Shown here: in pieces, positions 11,652 to 23,638 of the stretch
How positions within the stretch are numbered: position 1 is the first letter of the stretch
How the letters are laid out: each line of letters begins with the position of its first letter
Made by a program: the position numbers and the translations under genes
The notes under the pieces: model-generated
Seen by the model: only the letters and a program-made list of their open reading frames with translations
Told to the model about the DNA's origin: nothing
The model's database searches: none
Origin: Pleurodeles waltl
Lineage: Eukaryota; Chordata; Amphibia; Caudata; Salamandridae
Length of the DNA stretch: 64,000 nucleotides
Assembly (NCBI RefSeq): GCF_031143425.1
Contig: NC_090437.1
Location: forward strand, 846,375,978 to 846,439,977
Direction of reading: 5' to 3'

Positions 11652-12142
11652 GTGAACCAGCTACTGCAATAGCCTTGTAAAGCATGTCTTAGCCTGCTAC
11701 TGAAGCCTATAGTGTTTTTTTTTTTTTAACTGTCAGTTTGACCTTGCAAAATACATCTTTTGCCCAGCCTAAACTTCCATTTTAATAATTATATGTCACC
11801 CCAATGCTTGGCCCTGAAGGCACGTAGGGCAAGGTGCACTCAAAAAGTAGGGCTTGTGGGATTAAGTTTTACATGTCCTGGCAGTAAAAACCTCCTAAAT
11901 TTGTTTTTCATTGTTGTAGGGCTATCTCACCCACAGAAACACCTAATAAGCTCCAACTTCAGTTAGGGACCAAATAGCTTAGGGGCTGAGTCACAAAGGT
12001 AAACTTACATTTTTGTGTAAGCTTACAGTTATTTGCAATCCACAAAGGATTTTTATGAGTAGTATCTTTATGACTACCTAGCTTTTTATGTGAGGAGTCT
12101 CCACCAGGAGTACAGAGACTCTGCAGTCATAAAGCTACTATT
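11652..12142 (+). repeat. 3' part of the split LTR-like repeat, then unassigned sequence
   Basis: 11652-11990 continues the repeat begun at 3816 and 4862. A poly-T run lies near 11711-11725. 11990-12142 is unassigned but has short self-complementary words (GTAAACTTAC...GTAAGCTTAC). Confidence 0.5.
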
Positions 12143-12990
12143 TGTTAGACCCAGGATCCTTGGTGAGGTTCCCCCTAACTTTTTGCCCTCTGACTTGTTT
12201 TTCTGACTCAGTTTTGCTGGCTTTTAGGACTCTGGGCACTTTACCTGTGCTGACCAGTGCGAAACTGCAAATGCTTTATACTTTAAACATGTTATCAGTG
12301 GCTTCTCTATAACTGGCATATTTAGTTTACTTGTAAGACCCTAGTATAGTGCACTGCATGTGCCAAGGGCTTGTACATTAAATGCTACTTGTGGGCCAGC
12401 AGTACTGATTGTGCCACCCACTAGAGTAGCCTTCCAAACATGTCTCAGGCCTGCTGCTGCTAAGCCTGTGTGTGCAGTTTAAACTGCCATTTTGATCTGC
12501 CAAATGTACCTACTTGCCAGGGCAAAATCTTCCACTTTATTATATGTGAGTCACTCCTAAGGCAAGGTGCACAGTATTTAAAAAGTTGTAGAGGTACTTT
12601 TCAGTTTAACATGTCCAGATAGTGAAAAAACTCTTAAACTCATTTTTCATAATAGCAAGAGCTATCTCTCCCATAGGATAGCATTAGAATTACCATAAAA
12701 CATCTTTCAAGTAGAATTTCCAATTGGGAAGAGATTGAAATATAGAGTTTTGTGTCTTTGGACTTACAATTTAAGATCAAAACTTATTGTGAAGTTGGAT
12801 TTTAAATTGCAAGTCTGTTGGCATTTTCTTTCTTTAACCATTCTGTACCACTTCCTATTTCTGAATAAACATCTGGAAGTGTTGACGGCTGGGTTTTGTG
12901 CATTCCCTCAAAGTCTAAAGTAAAATTACTATTCCAAAAATGCCACTTTTAGAAAGTTAAAAACAACATATTATACCTTGTCTGACATCA
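12143..12990 (+). repeat. LTR-like fragment, truncated by the DIRS element
   Basis: It begins TGTTAGACCCAGG, the start type seen in the LTR at 50217. It then follows the same order of blocks as that LTR (CTTGTAAGACCCTAG, GCCACCCACTAGAG, ATGTCTCAGGC, ACATGTCCAGATAG), ending where the DIRS termini begin. The rest of the LTR was not found beyond 18.03 kb, so this is a truncation or a join of unrelated pieces. Confidence 0.6.
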
Positions 12991-13004
12991 TTTTACAAAC
13001 AATA

Positions 13005-13110
13005 CAAGTTACTTACCCTTGGTAATGATATATCTGGTAGAGACACATTCTAGTTGTAGATTCCTTACCTTTGAATTTCCCCAGGCATCAGTCTGGATCT
13101 GGAGATTTTG
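13005..13110 (+). repeat. Left terminal repeat of the DIRS element
   Basis: Shares GATTCCTTACCTTTGAATTT and the CAGTCTGGATC block with the inverted right terminus. Confidence 0.85.
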
Positions 13111-13344
13111 CACCGTCAGGTAGCGTCGGTCGACTCCGCAGGCGTTGTTGCCGTCGTGTTCGGCGTGATGATGTCGCAGTCGTATATAGGCGACACCCTG
13201 GTGCGCTGACGTCAGTTTCTTTTTAAGACTTTTCACGCCAATAGCACAGAGCCATAAAGAACACTGAGAGTGGTGCGCCAAAACTAGGGCCCTTAAGGGG
13301 AAGTTCCTGTCCTTAGAAATCAGTTTGTAGTGTGGGGAGGATGG

Positions 13345-13460
13345 GTGGGTCAGTAAGGAATCTGCAACTAGAATGTGTCTCCACCTGATATATTGTTACC
13401 GAAGGTAAGTAACTTGTACATCTGATAGAGACTTCCAGTTGCGAATTCCTTACCTTTGAA
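13345..13460. repeat. Internal complementary region of the DIRS element
   Basis: 13350-13415 is the near-perfect reverse complement of 13005-13070. The adjoining 13412-13460 matches the right terminus in inverted sense. In DIRS replication such a region is thought to splint the two ends into a circle. Confidence 0.8.
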
Positions 13461-13479
13461 TAGATACCTGAGCACTAGC

Positions 13480-14455
13480 ATCCCCAGTGGTGGACTGGGA
13501 ACCAAGATCACACCAAGAAGTCCTGCAGGACAGAACGGCCAAAGTAGCCGTCCCTTCGGACCTGACTGCGCAGGCAGTAGTGTTTGGTAAAAGTCTGCAG
13601 AGCTGCCCACGTCGCTGCCTGACAGATATCCAGGACTGGAACGCCCCATGCTAGTGCTGTGGTAACAGCAGTAGCTCCGGTGGAATGAGCTTGCAAACCT
13701 TCAGGAGGGTGTCACTACTTTAGGTAGGAAAGAAGCCCTCGTGCAAAGTACCACTTTGTCAGCATGTATTGCCAGGAAAAGTGGCTTAGATGACAGAGCC
13801 TGGAGCTCACTTACTCTGCGGGCTGAGGTAATGGCAACTAAAAAGACAGTCTTGATGGTTAAAGCCCTAAAGGGCAGTTGTGAAGCAGCTCAAACGGGGC
13901 ACACATATGGTATGTTAATACCAGGTTTAGATCCCATTGGGGCATGATGAATGGGATAGGAGGAAAGAGATGTGTGAGGCCTTTAAGAAACCTTCCAAAA
14001 ATAGGAGATTTAAATAAGGAAGGCTGATCTGGTAAGGGAAAGAATAAAGAGGAGGACTTGAAAGAGAGGAGCAGGTAGAGGATCAACAGATTTGTCGATG
14101 CACCATGCCACAGATTTTTTCCAATGACAGGCGTATAAAGTTTTGGTTGAGGGATGCCTGGCTGCCAAGATAACGTTACAGACTTTAGATGGCAGGTCAA
14201 GAGATGTCACCTGTCGCTGCTCAATCTCCATACAAGGAGGCGGAGGGTGGACAGGTTCGGATTGAAGACCCTCCCCTGCTGCTGCAACAGAAGATCCTCC
14301 CAAAGAGGTAGTCTGATCAGAGGAGCTATGGCAATGCTCAGCAGCTCGGTATACCAGACTCTTCGTGCCCAGTCCAGGGCCACCAGTATAACTTGGGCCC
14401 GGTTTTCCCTGATCTTATTCAGAACTCTGGGCAGAAGTGGTATGAGTGGAAAGGT
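13480..14455 (-). pseudogene. DIRS tyrosine recombinase (broken)
   Basis: This enzyme inserts the circular DNA copy of a DIRS element. Visible on the minus strand are KGLTHLFPP near 14010, then TSARRVSELQALSS near 13800, which holds the first catalytic Arg, then the C-terminal block QAHSTGATAV...DICQAATW...FTKHY near 13550-13690. The family has His-x-x-Arg where this copy reads His-Ser-Thr-Gly, so the second catalytic Arg is lost; the terminal Tyr is kept. Frameshifts near 13860 and stops elsewhere break the frame. Confidence 0.75.
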
Positions 14456-15882
14456 TCACAGGAGGCTTGAATTCCACTCGTGCCGAAAGGCATCGGCGAG
14501 CGAGTGCTGCCTTGGAAACTCCAATGCACAAAACAGCTGACATTGCACGTTCTCTACAAATGCGAACAAGTCTAACCAAGGTTCTCCCCACTGAAGGAAA
14601 GGACCTTGCGCCACCTCCGGATGGAGGCACCATTTGTGAACGACCACGCATCAACAGATGAGTTTGTCTGCTCTGGCATTCAAGGAGCCCGCCAGGTGTT
14701 GAACCACCAGGGAAATGCCCTGATGTCCCAGCCAAGTCCAGAGGCAAAGAGCCTCTTGATAAAGGGTCCACGATCCCACTCCGCCTTGTTTGTTGCAGTA
14801 CCACATGGCGATGGTGTTGTCTGTGAACACTTGCACTGCTTTTAATGCTAGTCAAATCGCTCAGCGCTCCAGATGATTGATATGGAGCCCGGTTTTCGCC
14901 GGAGAGCAGAGGCCTCTGATCTATGCCTCTCCCATGTGGCTGCCTCATCCCAGGAGTGACAGATCTGTCATGACTGTATGATCTGGTTGGGGAAAGGAGA
15001 GGGATCTGCCTTCGAACCAATCCTGATTTGTTAACCACCACTGCAGGTTTCTCGCAGTTCCTTCCGAGATCTGGACCTTGTAGGAGAGATTCCCCTGATG
15101 CTGCACCCACTGGAACTTCAGGTCCCACTGTAGAGCCTGCATATGCCATATGGCCTTTTGAACTAGCAGGATGCAGGAGGCCTGAGGCTCAGCAGCCTCA
15201 GAGTCATTCTCACCGAAATCCAGGATAGAGACTGAAACATCGGTATCATAGCCCGAATATCCTGGATTCGCTTTTCTGGGGGATATGCCTGAAACTGCAC
15301 CGTATCCAAAACAGCTCCAATAAAAGGGAGCATCTGAGAAGGAGTCAGGTTTGACTTCGGCACATTGAACCCCAGTGAATGCAAAAGGTTTGCCGTAGTC
15401 TGGAGGTGGGAGAGTTTGCCTTCAACAGCCAATCGTATGGGTAGGGGAAGACTGGGACCCCTAACTTGCACAGATGAGCTGCCACCACTACCATCACTTT
15501 CGTGAACACCTGAGGGGCACTGGTGAGGCCAAAAGGGAGCACGGTAAACTGAAAGTGCTTGTGACCTACCATGAATCGTAGGTAACGTCTGTGGGCCGGC
15601 AAGACGGGAAAGTGTAAGTATGCGTCTTGCAAGTCCAACACTACCATCCAGTCTCCAGGATCAAGGGCAGATGGGACCTGAGCCAATGTCAACATTTTGA
15701 ACTTCAACTTTTTTTAGGAAGATGTTGAGGGACCGAAGATCTAATACAGGACCAAGACCCTTGTTCTTTTTCGGCACCAGAAAGTAGCGGGAATAGCAAC
15801 CATGACCTACTTCTGGCAACGGAACCCTCTCTATAGCTCCTTTGGCCAAAAGGGCTTGGATTTCCTTGCTGAGAAGCGCCAT
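14456..15882 (-). pseudogene. DIRS reverse transcriptase and RNase H (broken)
   Basis: The reverse transcriptase begins near 15882 (EIQALLAKGAIERVP, SRYFLVPKKNKGLGPVLDLR), continues with WMVVLDLQDAYLHFPV and FTVLPFGLTSAPQVF, and reaches the active-site block near 15430, which reads PYPYDWLL where the family has a Tyr-x-Asp-Asp. The first Asp is thus replaced. RNase H follows, with LKFQWVQHQGNLS near 15110 and VFTDNTIAMWYCNKQGG to LAGSLNARADKL at 14830-14660. The segment after it (LDLFAFVENVQCQLFC) matches the linker before the recombinase in DIRS proteins. Several frame changes separate these blocks. Confidence 0.8.
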
Positions 15883-17758
15883 ATGATCCTCCGATATTCA
15901 ATTGTATGAAGGTGGCATGGCTGGAGGGAGTGTCTTGAATGGGAGGGATGAGCTCCTTCGGACAATCTGGAGAACCCACCTGTCCAAGGTAATGAATTGC
16001 CATTGGGGCAGGTGATGGTGAATCCTGCCACCAACTGGTTCCTGGTGTACCTGTGGACTAGGAAGGTTTGGAGGCTGGAGTGGACTTGGTGACCTGCTGA
16101 CTCCCTGATCCCCGGCGGCGTGGCATCCCGCATCCTTAGCTGTGCAGGGGCTGTACAGCATGCGCGGGTCGATGGCCAGGGGGAAAAGGACGCGGTTGGG
16201 TGCCCCTTCTGTAGCAGGAGGTCTAGGAGCAGGCGCGAGGCCAAGGGACTGGCCAGTGGCTCAGGAATCCTTGAAGCGCTCGAGCGGCGAGCCTCCTTGT
16301 CTCCGAAGAGACGTATGCCATCAAAGGGCATGTCCATCAAGGATTGCTGGACATCCCCTTAGAAGCCAGATGTTCTCAGCCAGGTGTGGCATCTAAATTC
16401 CACCGTCGATGCAACTGATCTGCGCAGAGAGTTGGTTGTATACAGTCCACAATGAATCATGAACTTTGCTGCATCCCTCCCATCTGTTACGGCTTGGGAA
16501 AGGATGGACCAGGCCTCTTCCAGAACTCTAGGTAACACTTGCACGACCGTATCCCAGAGAGTATGGGAATAGCGGCCCAAAAGGCCAGACCACAGTGCTA
16601 GACTGTTGGAAGAAAACAAGTTCTTCCCCAAGTTGTCCAGTCTTTTTGATTCCCTATCCGGGGGTGTGGCAGGGAATGCGCCAGATGAAGAGGAAGCCTG
16701 GATGACAAGGCTCTCAGGCGTGAGGTGTTGAGTGAGGAATTGTCGGTCTGTCAGTGCAGGCCGATGGCGGCGCGTAATCGTCCTATTCACAGGAGCCCCT
16801 GTGCTGGGTCTGGACCAAGTACCCAAAAGGCTGTCCGTCAGTGCCTCATTAAAGGAAAGAAGGGGTTCTGATGAGGAAGACCCCAGCTGAAGCACGTTGG
16901 TTAGGATGGTAGGCCTAATCTCCACAGAAGGTAGCCCGAGGTCCAAGACCTCAGCCGCCCTTCTCACCACCTGGAGTATGAGGCACCCTCCTCCGTAGCC
17001 ACGGTAGGAGGAGAGAGCATACCAGTGTCAGGGTAGGTGTCTAGACAACTGGCATCACCCAAATCCACTTGGGGGTCAAACTTGTGTTCTAAAGGGTCCA
17101 GCGTCCCCTCAAAACTCTGTCTGTATCCATTCCCATAACCATAAGGGTTTGGATCAACCCTGGGCCCAGGAGAGCTCATAGAGAATGGAATCAGCATAGA
17201 GCGACACCGTTTCGGCTCCGGGTCGTCAGGTATGAGAATGGGATCGAAGTTGATTGTGGGCCCAACTGACGTCGGAAGCGGCCACGTCCGACCCGATGCT
17301 GGAGAAGGTCGCTGTGGCACGACCGGCGTCGGGACGGATCCGTGATTGGATCTGGAGGAGCCCTCCGGAGCCATGGCCTAAGCCGACGACTTTGAACCCG
17401 AGGGGGCCCCTACCAACTCACATGTGCCCGAGGGTGCCAAAGGTGGGTCACTCTGCCCAAAAAATGAGGCACGTTGCCTCATAAAACTCTTTGAGCTGGG
17501 CAGGGATGGCTCCGGCTCCGCGAAGTCGGGGAACCGCGGAGTCGAGTGTCGGGCCGCCATGAGCTTTAGGTACCGCTCCCTCAAAGCTTTCGGGTTCATG
17601 GTCCGACACTCGGAGCACGACTTCGGGTCGTGATCGCAGTCCAGGCACCAAGGATACACGAGGTGCGGATCCGTCACCAACATTGTTCGGTGAAAGGAGT
17701 CGCAGGGCTTAAAACCAGTCTTGCAGGACATCCCTCCACGCATCCACGACCTCATCAA
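15883..17758 (-). pseudogene. DIRS Gag-like region (broken)
   Basis: Upstream part of the DIRS coding strand. Near 17650-17600 it has CLDCDHDPKSCSEC, a Cys pattern like a zinc knuckle. Next come a charged segment, a Pro/Ser-rich linker (17374-16964) and a helical block to 16359 (LFSSNSLALWSGLLGRYSHT). The blocks lie in at least three frames. Assignment to Gag rests on position before the reverse transcriptase. Confidence 0.55.
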
Positions 17759-17949
17759 AAAGAATTTGACAAAAGTGTTGTCATAGGCAAAAAATTACTG
17801 AGGTACTCTCTTCGGATTTGCGCATAGGTTGGCGCGGAAAGAAAAGACCTGGGTGGCGCCTATGTACGACCGCAACGTCATCACAGCGAACATAACACCA
17901 ACGACACCCGAGTCGACCGACGCCACCTGAAGGCGCGCAGAGGTATGGC

Positions 17950-18034
17950 TTGAAGAAAAATCTCCGGATCCAGACTGAAGCTTTGGGAAATTCAAAGGTA
18001 AGGAATCTGCAACTAGAAGTCTCTATCAGGTACA
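17950..18034 (-). repeat. Right terminal repeat of the DIRS element
   Basis: Reverse complement matches 13029-13110, including GATAGAGAC and TTCTAGTTGCAGATTCC. Confidence 0.85.
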
Positions 18035-19290
18035 TGCGTTATTACCCAGTGATCAAGAAATGTAAATAGCATGACCACATTTTTTTACATAATGTATATT
18101 CAATCTTTTTTTTCAAATACCTATTTAGTATATCAAATCATATACTTTGGCACACAACACCAATTGTCCAATTCTGAAGGGATTTCGAAATCCCACAGTT
18201 TAGTATGGGATTATATCTCAAAGCAAATACAAAAATTATAGACACAAAATTGTGAATTTTCCCAAATATTAAACAATTTGTGACAAAATAAAATGCACGA
18301 ATTGTCAACATTTTCAACATAAGGAGTAACATCTCAGTTGTCCCTATTCCTAAAGTGGATCAAAGCCAGGCATCATTATTTGCCAAAAGATGGCTGTATG
18401 CAGGTATAACTTCTACAACTCCCTAGTACATATATGTCGACGCATTTTGAACTCCATAATTTTGGGGTCTCCTCAGGACCAAGAACTGGATAAAACCATG
18501 AGAACAAATTGAAAAAGTAAAAAAGTAAAGAGATAGGTAATATTAACATTGATTCTGTGGTCATTTTTATATTGATTCAACTCCTCTAATATCACCTACA
18601 ATTTGTACCTTTTGAAATTGCTTGTTCTATACGTTTCTGGTTACTACATTGGGCTATAACAACACAAAAACAAATAGCACAAAACCCATGGTTACAGTCA
18701 AACCTCTGTGGTGTCTCAATTCTTTAAGTGGCATTTGTTCTTTTATAGAAATGCAACTTACATGTTTTTTTGCGTGGTGTAGGGCCCCAAATTCATTTTG
18801 TGTTGGGGTGTACAAAAAGAGCTGTTATCTTTTCTTCCTGAATAAAGTATTTGCAGGCTTTTATTAGCAGCAGTAATGGCCATTTCCTTCCCGACTTCTG
18901 TTTTCATTGCAAAAGCTCACTGTTAGTTTCAACTCACTTCTTTTTTTTATTAATAAGAGCATAATTTCACTCTTCAGACAGCGTGAAATACTCTCTGTTA
19001 ACTGTTGGCAGTTTTCCAGTTATTCCATCAGTGCATTGTCATCTTCCTAGTTTTTTAACAAATGAGGGGAGGGGGAGTAACAAATGTCCTTAGCTCAAAG
19101 GGTTCAGCTATACTGCAATTAAAGTAGTGTCTCAGCATGTCACACCAGCAAACAATTAGCTCTGTGACTGCTGTCATCAGCTTAAATGTTAAAAATTGAG
19201 AAAGACTAACAAAAACTGTTGTAAAGTCTAGCCTTCCATGATCATTTTCATTGCCTGCAGCACACACAAAGGAGCCTGACATCAGACCGG
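18035..19290. other. Unrecognised AT-rich stretch with one ribozyme-like motif
   Basis: No gene is supported. The interval is AT-rich with short frames only. A degenerate hammerhead-like core lies at 18436-18480, described separately. Confidence 0.4.
18436..18480 (-). ncRNA. Degenerate hammerhead-ribozyme-like core
   Basis: On the minus strand the order is CTGAGGA, GACCCC, an AT-rich loop, GGAGTTC, then AAAATGCGTCGAC. Hammerheads of Penelope-like elements have CTGANGA, stem II, GAAA and a CG(C/T)GTC-like 3' segment. Here stem II is imperfect and GAAA is AAAA, so it would be inactive. Helices I and III were not established. Confidence 0.35.
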
Positions 19291-20450
19291 CCATTCCTTT
19301 TATCACCCTAGACAGTTGGAGCGAAACCCAGAGGAAGGAAAATAACTGACCAGACCCAATTTGGGAACTAGGCCAGGCAATTCCTCCACACAACAGCTGT
19401 CACCAGGTATACAAATCACACCTTCATCAGAACTCCCATGGGCAGGTGGAAGATTCAGAAGGAGGAATGCCCTGCTGTCTGAAGAAGTAAGATTGGACAT
19501 GCTTGCCTTGAACCCAGGCTCCCAAGAAGTGACTTCAAATATCAGTTGGCTGACCTCCTGTTTGAGCTTCAGGACCACAACAAACTTCCAAAGGCCTTCC
19601 TGCAAATTCCGAGATGACTAGCATCAAATGGACCAGGAATGAGCCCATATTGCAAACATATGCCCTCCAGGGTACTCTTCCTGAACAACAGGTGAAGATA
19701 CAGAAGTGTTGGGCTCCTCCTGAATGCAAAGTGACCTCTTTGTGCCGTGAATCGACCAACTGTGATGACGCCAATGTGATGCTTCAGCAGGACCCACTTT
19801 TGTGCCGAAAGTAGCTGTCTGCAAAAAAAGCCAACGCATAGCTCCAGTGAGACCTGCCGCTCGTGCTTTGCATTGACCACAGATGTGAATATCCAACGAG
19901 GATTGGCTACAACTGCCACTGCCCGCCATGCGTGACCTGCTCCTCACACTTACAACCTCTTCGTCAGGGCCCCCTGGATGGCATTCTTCGTGCAGAACTT
20001 GAGAAGGTAACTCCTTAGTGGGATTAACCTGGTCCCTCTATCTGACTCAAGTTCCATCACAGCTGGCTTGAACTTGTGATTTTCTCACAGTCCAGCATGA
20101 CCAAATAGCCCAGAGTATCACTTTGTGCTTTTTGGTGCTATTTCCATCTAAAACTATAAAAATATAGACGTTTGGTGCTAATTATTGGATGTTTTGTCAT
20201 TCTTGTGTCATATTATTTATTACATTTTACTCTATTTTTCAAAATTGGTTTGGAATTGCTTTTGTGTTGTTTTTTCACTTTATCACTGTTTGGATTCTGC
20301 ATATATATTTTACACATTGTCTGACTGCTTTGTGCCAAGCTGCCAGAGAGTATGCATGGGTTTATATAGTGAGTTTTGAGGTTCACCCTGTCATGAACTG
20401 TGTATATAATTTGAGTGGGCCTTCCATCTCTTGTAGCTAATAGCCCAATT
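19290..20450 (+). repeat. LTR copy of the Gmr1-like Gypsy family (degenerate)
   Basis: The 3' half has the same order of blocks as the LTR at 50217-60595: TCTATTTTTCAAAATTGG, TTTACACATTGTCTGA, TGCCAAGCTGCCAGAG, then a terminal CCCAATTTCT near 20440. The 5' limit is approximate and no internal sequence is attached. Confidence 0.5.
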
Positions 20451-21070
20451 TCTTATGATCCCGGGGACTGGAAAATGCTAAGATTCCTAATAGCCAATTT
20501 AAGTTTTAGAAATTCATAGAAATCTGTTTCAGGGAGAGAATATTTGTCCTGCAATTTAGCAAATGATAATGTGTATTCATTTGTCTTTTACGTCTTTAGT
20601 AATCCCTAATCATTTTTTTCCAGTCTCTCTAGATAACCTTCTTCCCTTCTACTCATAATTAAGTAGTTAATCATAGCAATGCTAGATCTGATTGCTTAAT
20701 TTTATTCTCAAATTGTTTTAGCAAGGATCATAATAGCTTTATTCATATCTTTCCTTCTCTTATGGGAATGGGAACAGTCAGATTTGTAAAAGAAGGTAAT
20801 ATACTGATGAAGGAGAAATATGTGATAATATCCACTTCTAGGTTGAGCGAAAGCGGCAGATATGAATTAGGTGAGAATACCCACCAGCAAGCTTGTCTCA
20901 ATATAAAATTTATTTGATAGGTGAAAAACTGAGGGGGGTTTATCCTTCTTCAGATTTTTTATAATTTAGTTTAGTAAGAAAGAGAAGTTCTTTGTTACAA
21001 AAATCAAGAACATGCTGGTGACAATATTTACTTGTGGAGAAATCATCATCTTGACACATTAAAACATCAT
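20451..21070. other. Unrecognised flank of Harbinger copy 2
   Basis: AT-rich sequence up to the transposon. On the other side of the transposon lies a minus-strand L1 reverse-transcriptase fragment, so this could be its continuation, but I cannot recognise L1 motifs here. Confidence 0.4.
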
Positions 21071-21645
21071 GGCGGTCATTACAACATTGGCGGTAAAAGC
21101 CGCAACACACCGCCGCGGCCGCGGATTTCCGCCGCAGCTATGATGACCCACATTTCGGAATCCGCCAAAATTCAGACACCCACACAAGTCCGCCACACCA
21201 AAGGTCAGTGATAAACTGTCGAAAACAAAACCTCCACCGTCACGCCAACAGAAATATGCCCACAATATCATGACACACGAATCCACGCGACGGTCTTTCA
21301 ACCGCAGTATTCCATTGGCGGTACACACCGCCGTGCTCAAAATACACACACTCCTACAAAACACTACCACATTGGACAATTCCAAATACACACACCTGAC
21401 ACACATACACACACCACTCCCACATACCCACACCACTATAAAACACACACCCACATCACCCACAAACCCCCACAACAAAAAATTCCGAAAGAAGGCCAGA
21501 GAAAGAGCACCAGCAAGAAGAATAGCAACCACAGGCACACAACACCATCACCCACAGAACTTCCACGCACCTCACACAACACACCACTACATATCAGCAC
21601 ACATATCACCACACACTCCACCCCACACATTACCTACACCACCCC

Positions 21646-23150
21646 ATGGCACGGCAAAGACACCCCAGGTTCTCGGAGGAGGAGTTCAGGGTCATGGTGG
21701 AGGAAATCGTCCAGGTAGAGCCACAGCTATTCGGATCACAGGTGCAGCACACCTCCATTACAAGGAAGATGGAGCTATAGCGAAGAATAGTGGACAGGGT
21801 CAACACAGTGGGACAGCACCCAAGAAATCGGGAGGACATCAGGAAGAGGTGGAACGACCTACGGGGGAAGGTGCGTTCCGTGGTCTCAAGACACCACCTG
21901 GCAGTTCAGTGAACTGGCGGCGGACCCCCACCTCCTCCCCCACAACTAACAACATGGGAGGAGCAGGTCTTGGCGATTTGCATCCTGAGGGCCTCGCAGG
22001 AGTAGATGGAGGAATGGACTCTGGTAAGTCAACTTTGAACCATTACATCCCCCACCCTACTTGCATGCTATCACATACCCCTACCCTCACCCTCACTCCA
22101 ACTCCTCACAAATGTCCCACTATCACAAACCACACATCAGAACACCAAGCCTTGCATGCAACAACAAAGCATGGACAGCCATCACCAAAGCATGGCCACT
22201 GCACATACCCATACAACCCCCTAAACCACCATCACACAAGGTCCCACACAGGAATGCAAGCACTGGGGTGCACGGTCACCCACCCATTGCACACCATGAC
22301 ACACACAGATGTAATAACCATCCTTTTATACCCCTGCAGGACCCCTACCAAACGTCACTGGACAGGAGGGTCCACACATGTCCACACCACCAACAGAAGA
22401 GGCCCACTGTGATGACAGCACCTCTGTCCAACTGGATCTAGATGACCAGCCTGGCCCATCAGGGACGTCGTTTCCCCTCAAACTGCCACAGGCCACCACA
22501 GAGCTTCCCCCCTCTGGAAACACCAACACAGCACCCACCCAGAGGGCCCATACCTATGTCCCCAGGACACGTCAGTCAGCAGTGTGTCCACCACTACAGG
22601 GAACCAAGGCTAACCCACCACCCCAACAACAACAGGGACCTGGGGGCAGTGGCAGTAGGCACACGGTCCAGGGGACGGAGGCATAGGAACACAGGGGAAC
22701 TGGGAGGGCTGCTGTGTGACAGGGGAAGGACAGGCCCAGGGAACCCGCTCTCCACGAGGCCCTCTCCAACATCATGGGAGCCTACCACCATTCCCAGGAG
22801 ACGATGGCAACGGTACTGGCCAAGTTTCAGGAGACCCAGCAGCTGCAGGAGGAGCAGTATTTGAGCTTCAGGGAGGAACTCAGATCCATCAATTCCACCC
22901 TGGGCACCATCGTAGGGGTGCTGAAGGAAGTACTCAACACCAGGAGGGACACTGTGGCACAACAAGGGGCCCCTGATACTAGCCTGGATGATGAACTGCC
23001 CACCACCTCCGCCGGCACTAGTGGACAGGAGGCACAGCCACAGGACCACCACACCAGCACCCCACCCCGTGCAGAGGGAGAACCACCCCGCAAATGGTCC
23101 CTGAGATCCAGGACAAAGACAGAGAACGATGCCAAGACCCCGCCAAGAAA
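21646..23150 (+). pseudogene. Myb/SANT-like protein B of Harbinger copy 2 (broken)
   Basis: Exon 1 (21646-22023) reads HPRFSEEEFRVMVEEIVQVE, EPQLFGSQ, TSITRKMEL and REDIRKRWNDLRGKVRSVV, matching copy 1. It has in-frame stops at 21778-21780, 21910-21912 and 22003-22005, and a frame change before the CTCTG|GTAAGT donor. Exon 2 starts at 22340 after CCCTGCAG with a Ser/Thr/Pro-rich stretch. After another frame change near 22685 comes a helical segment (ETMATVLAKFQETQQLQEEQ) and a basic tail (RSRTKTENDAKTPPR) near 23130. Exon 1 is 378 nt, as in copy 1. The open frame of 380 codons crossing this region at 21270-22412 is out of frame and not a gene. Confidence 0.8.
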
Positions 23151-23339
23151 TGAGACCACCCTGATTGTCATCCTTCTGTCCCACCTTGTCACTCTGTCCA
23201 TCCTCAAACTGCCCCAGCTCCACTTCCTATGCCCATTTGGGCAATGCACCTGTGAGACTAATAGACTGGACTCTGCCATGGACATTCATCCACCATCACC
23301 CCTCACCATTTTACAGCACCCTCCAATATAGAGCACTTA

Positions 23340-23345
23340 AATAAA
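23340..23345 (+). promoter_or_regulatory. AATAAA polyadenylation signal, likely for protein B
   Basis: Canonical hexamer about 190 bases after the end of protein B homology, in the gap between the convergent genes. Confidence 0.4.
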
Positions 23346-23638
23346 CACCCTTAAAGCACAAAACAATCTGGAGTGTGTCTGTGATTTTGAAATAGTGTAT
23401 TAGCAATTGCAGTGTCAAAATGCTCTTTCAATTGTAATGTCAACATACCTATGTCACAAAGCTCTAGTCCATGAGGAAACAAAGCAGATGTCACACAGTG
23501 GGACCCACATCTGTGAAATCGTAAGGGAAAGTGACAACTCAGTGACCATACACTGGGTGAAAATGACAGACAGTAGAGAGGTAGTAGTGTTAACGTACAT
23601 GTAGTAGGCAGGTTTGTATTCTTACCTGAGTCTCACTG

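Larger units (their letters stand above)
13005..18034 (-). mobile_element. DIRS-like tyrosine-recombinase retrotransposon, 5.0 kb
   Basis: The ends are inverted relative to each other: about 80 bases at 13029-13110 match the reverse complement of 17957-18034. An internal region (13345-13460) is complementary to the left end and also resembles the right end, the internal complementary region diagnostic of DIRS elements. The minus strand holds remnants of Gag, reverse transcriptase, RNase H and a tyrosine recombinase in DIRS order. No LTR and no target duplication is seen, as known for this group. Many stops and frameshifts mark it as dead. Confidence 0.9.

Noticed and set aside
14415..15149. 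244-codon minus frame inside the DIRS element
   Set aside because: It is out of frame with the RNase H motifs, which are read in a neighbouring frame of the same strand.
21270..22412. 380-codon open frame on the plus strand
   Set aside because: It crosses the CA-rich leader and protein B in the wrong frame and through an intron. His/Thr-rich composition comes from CA repeats.
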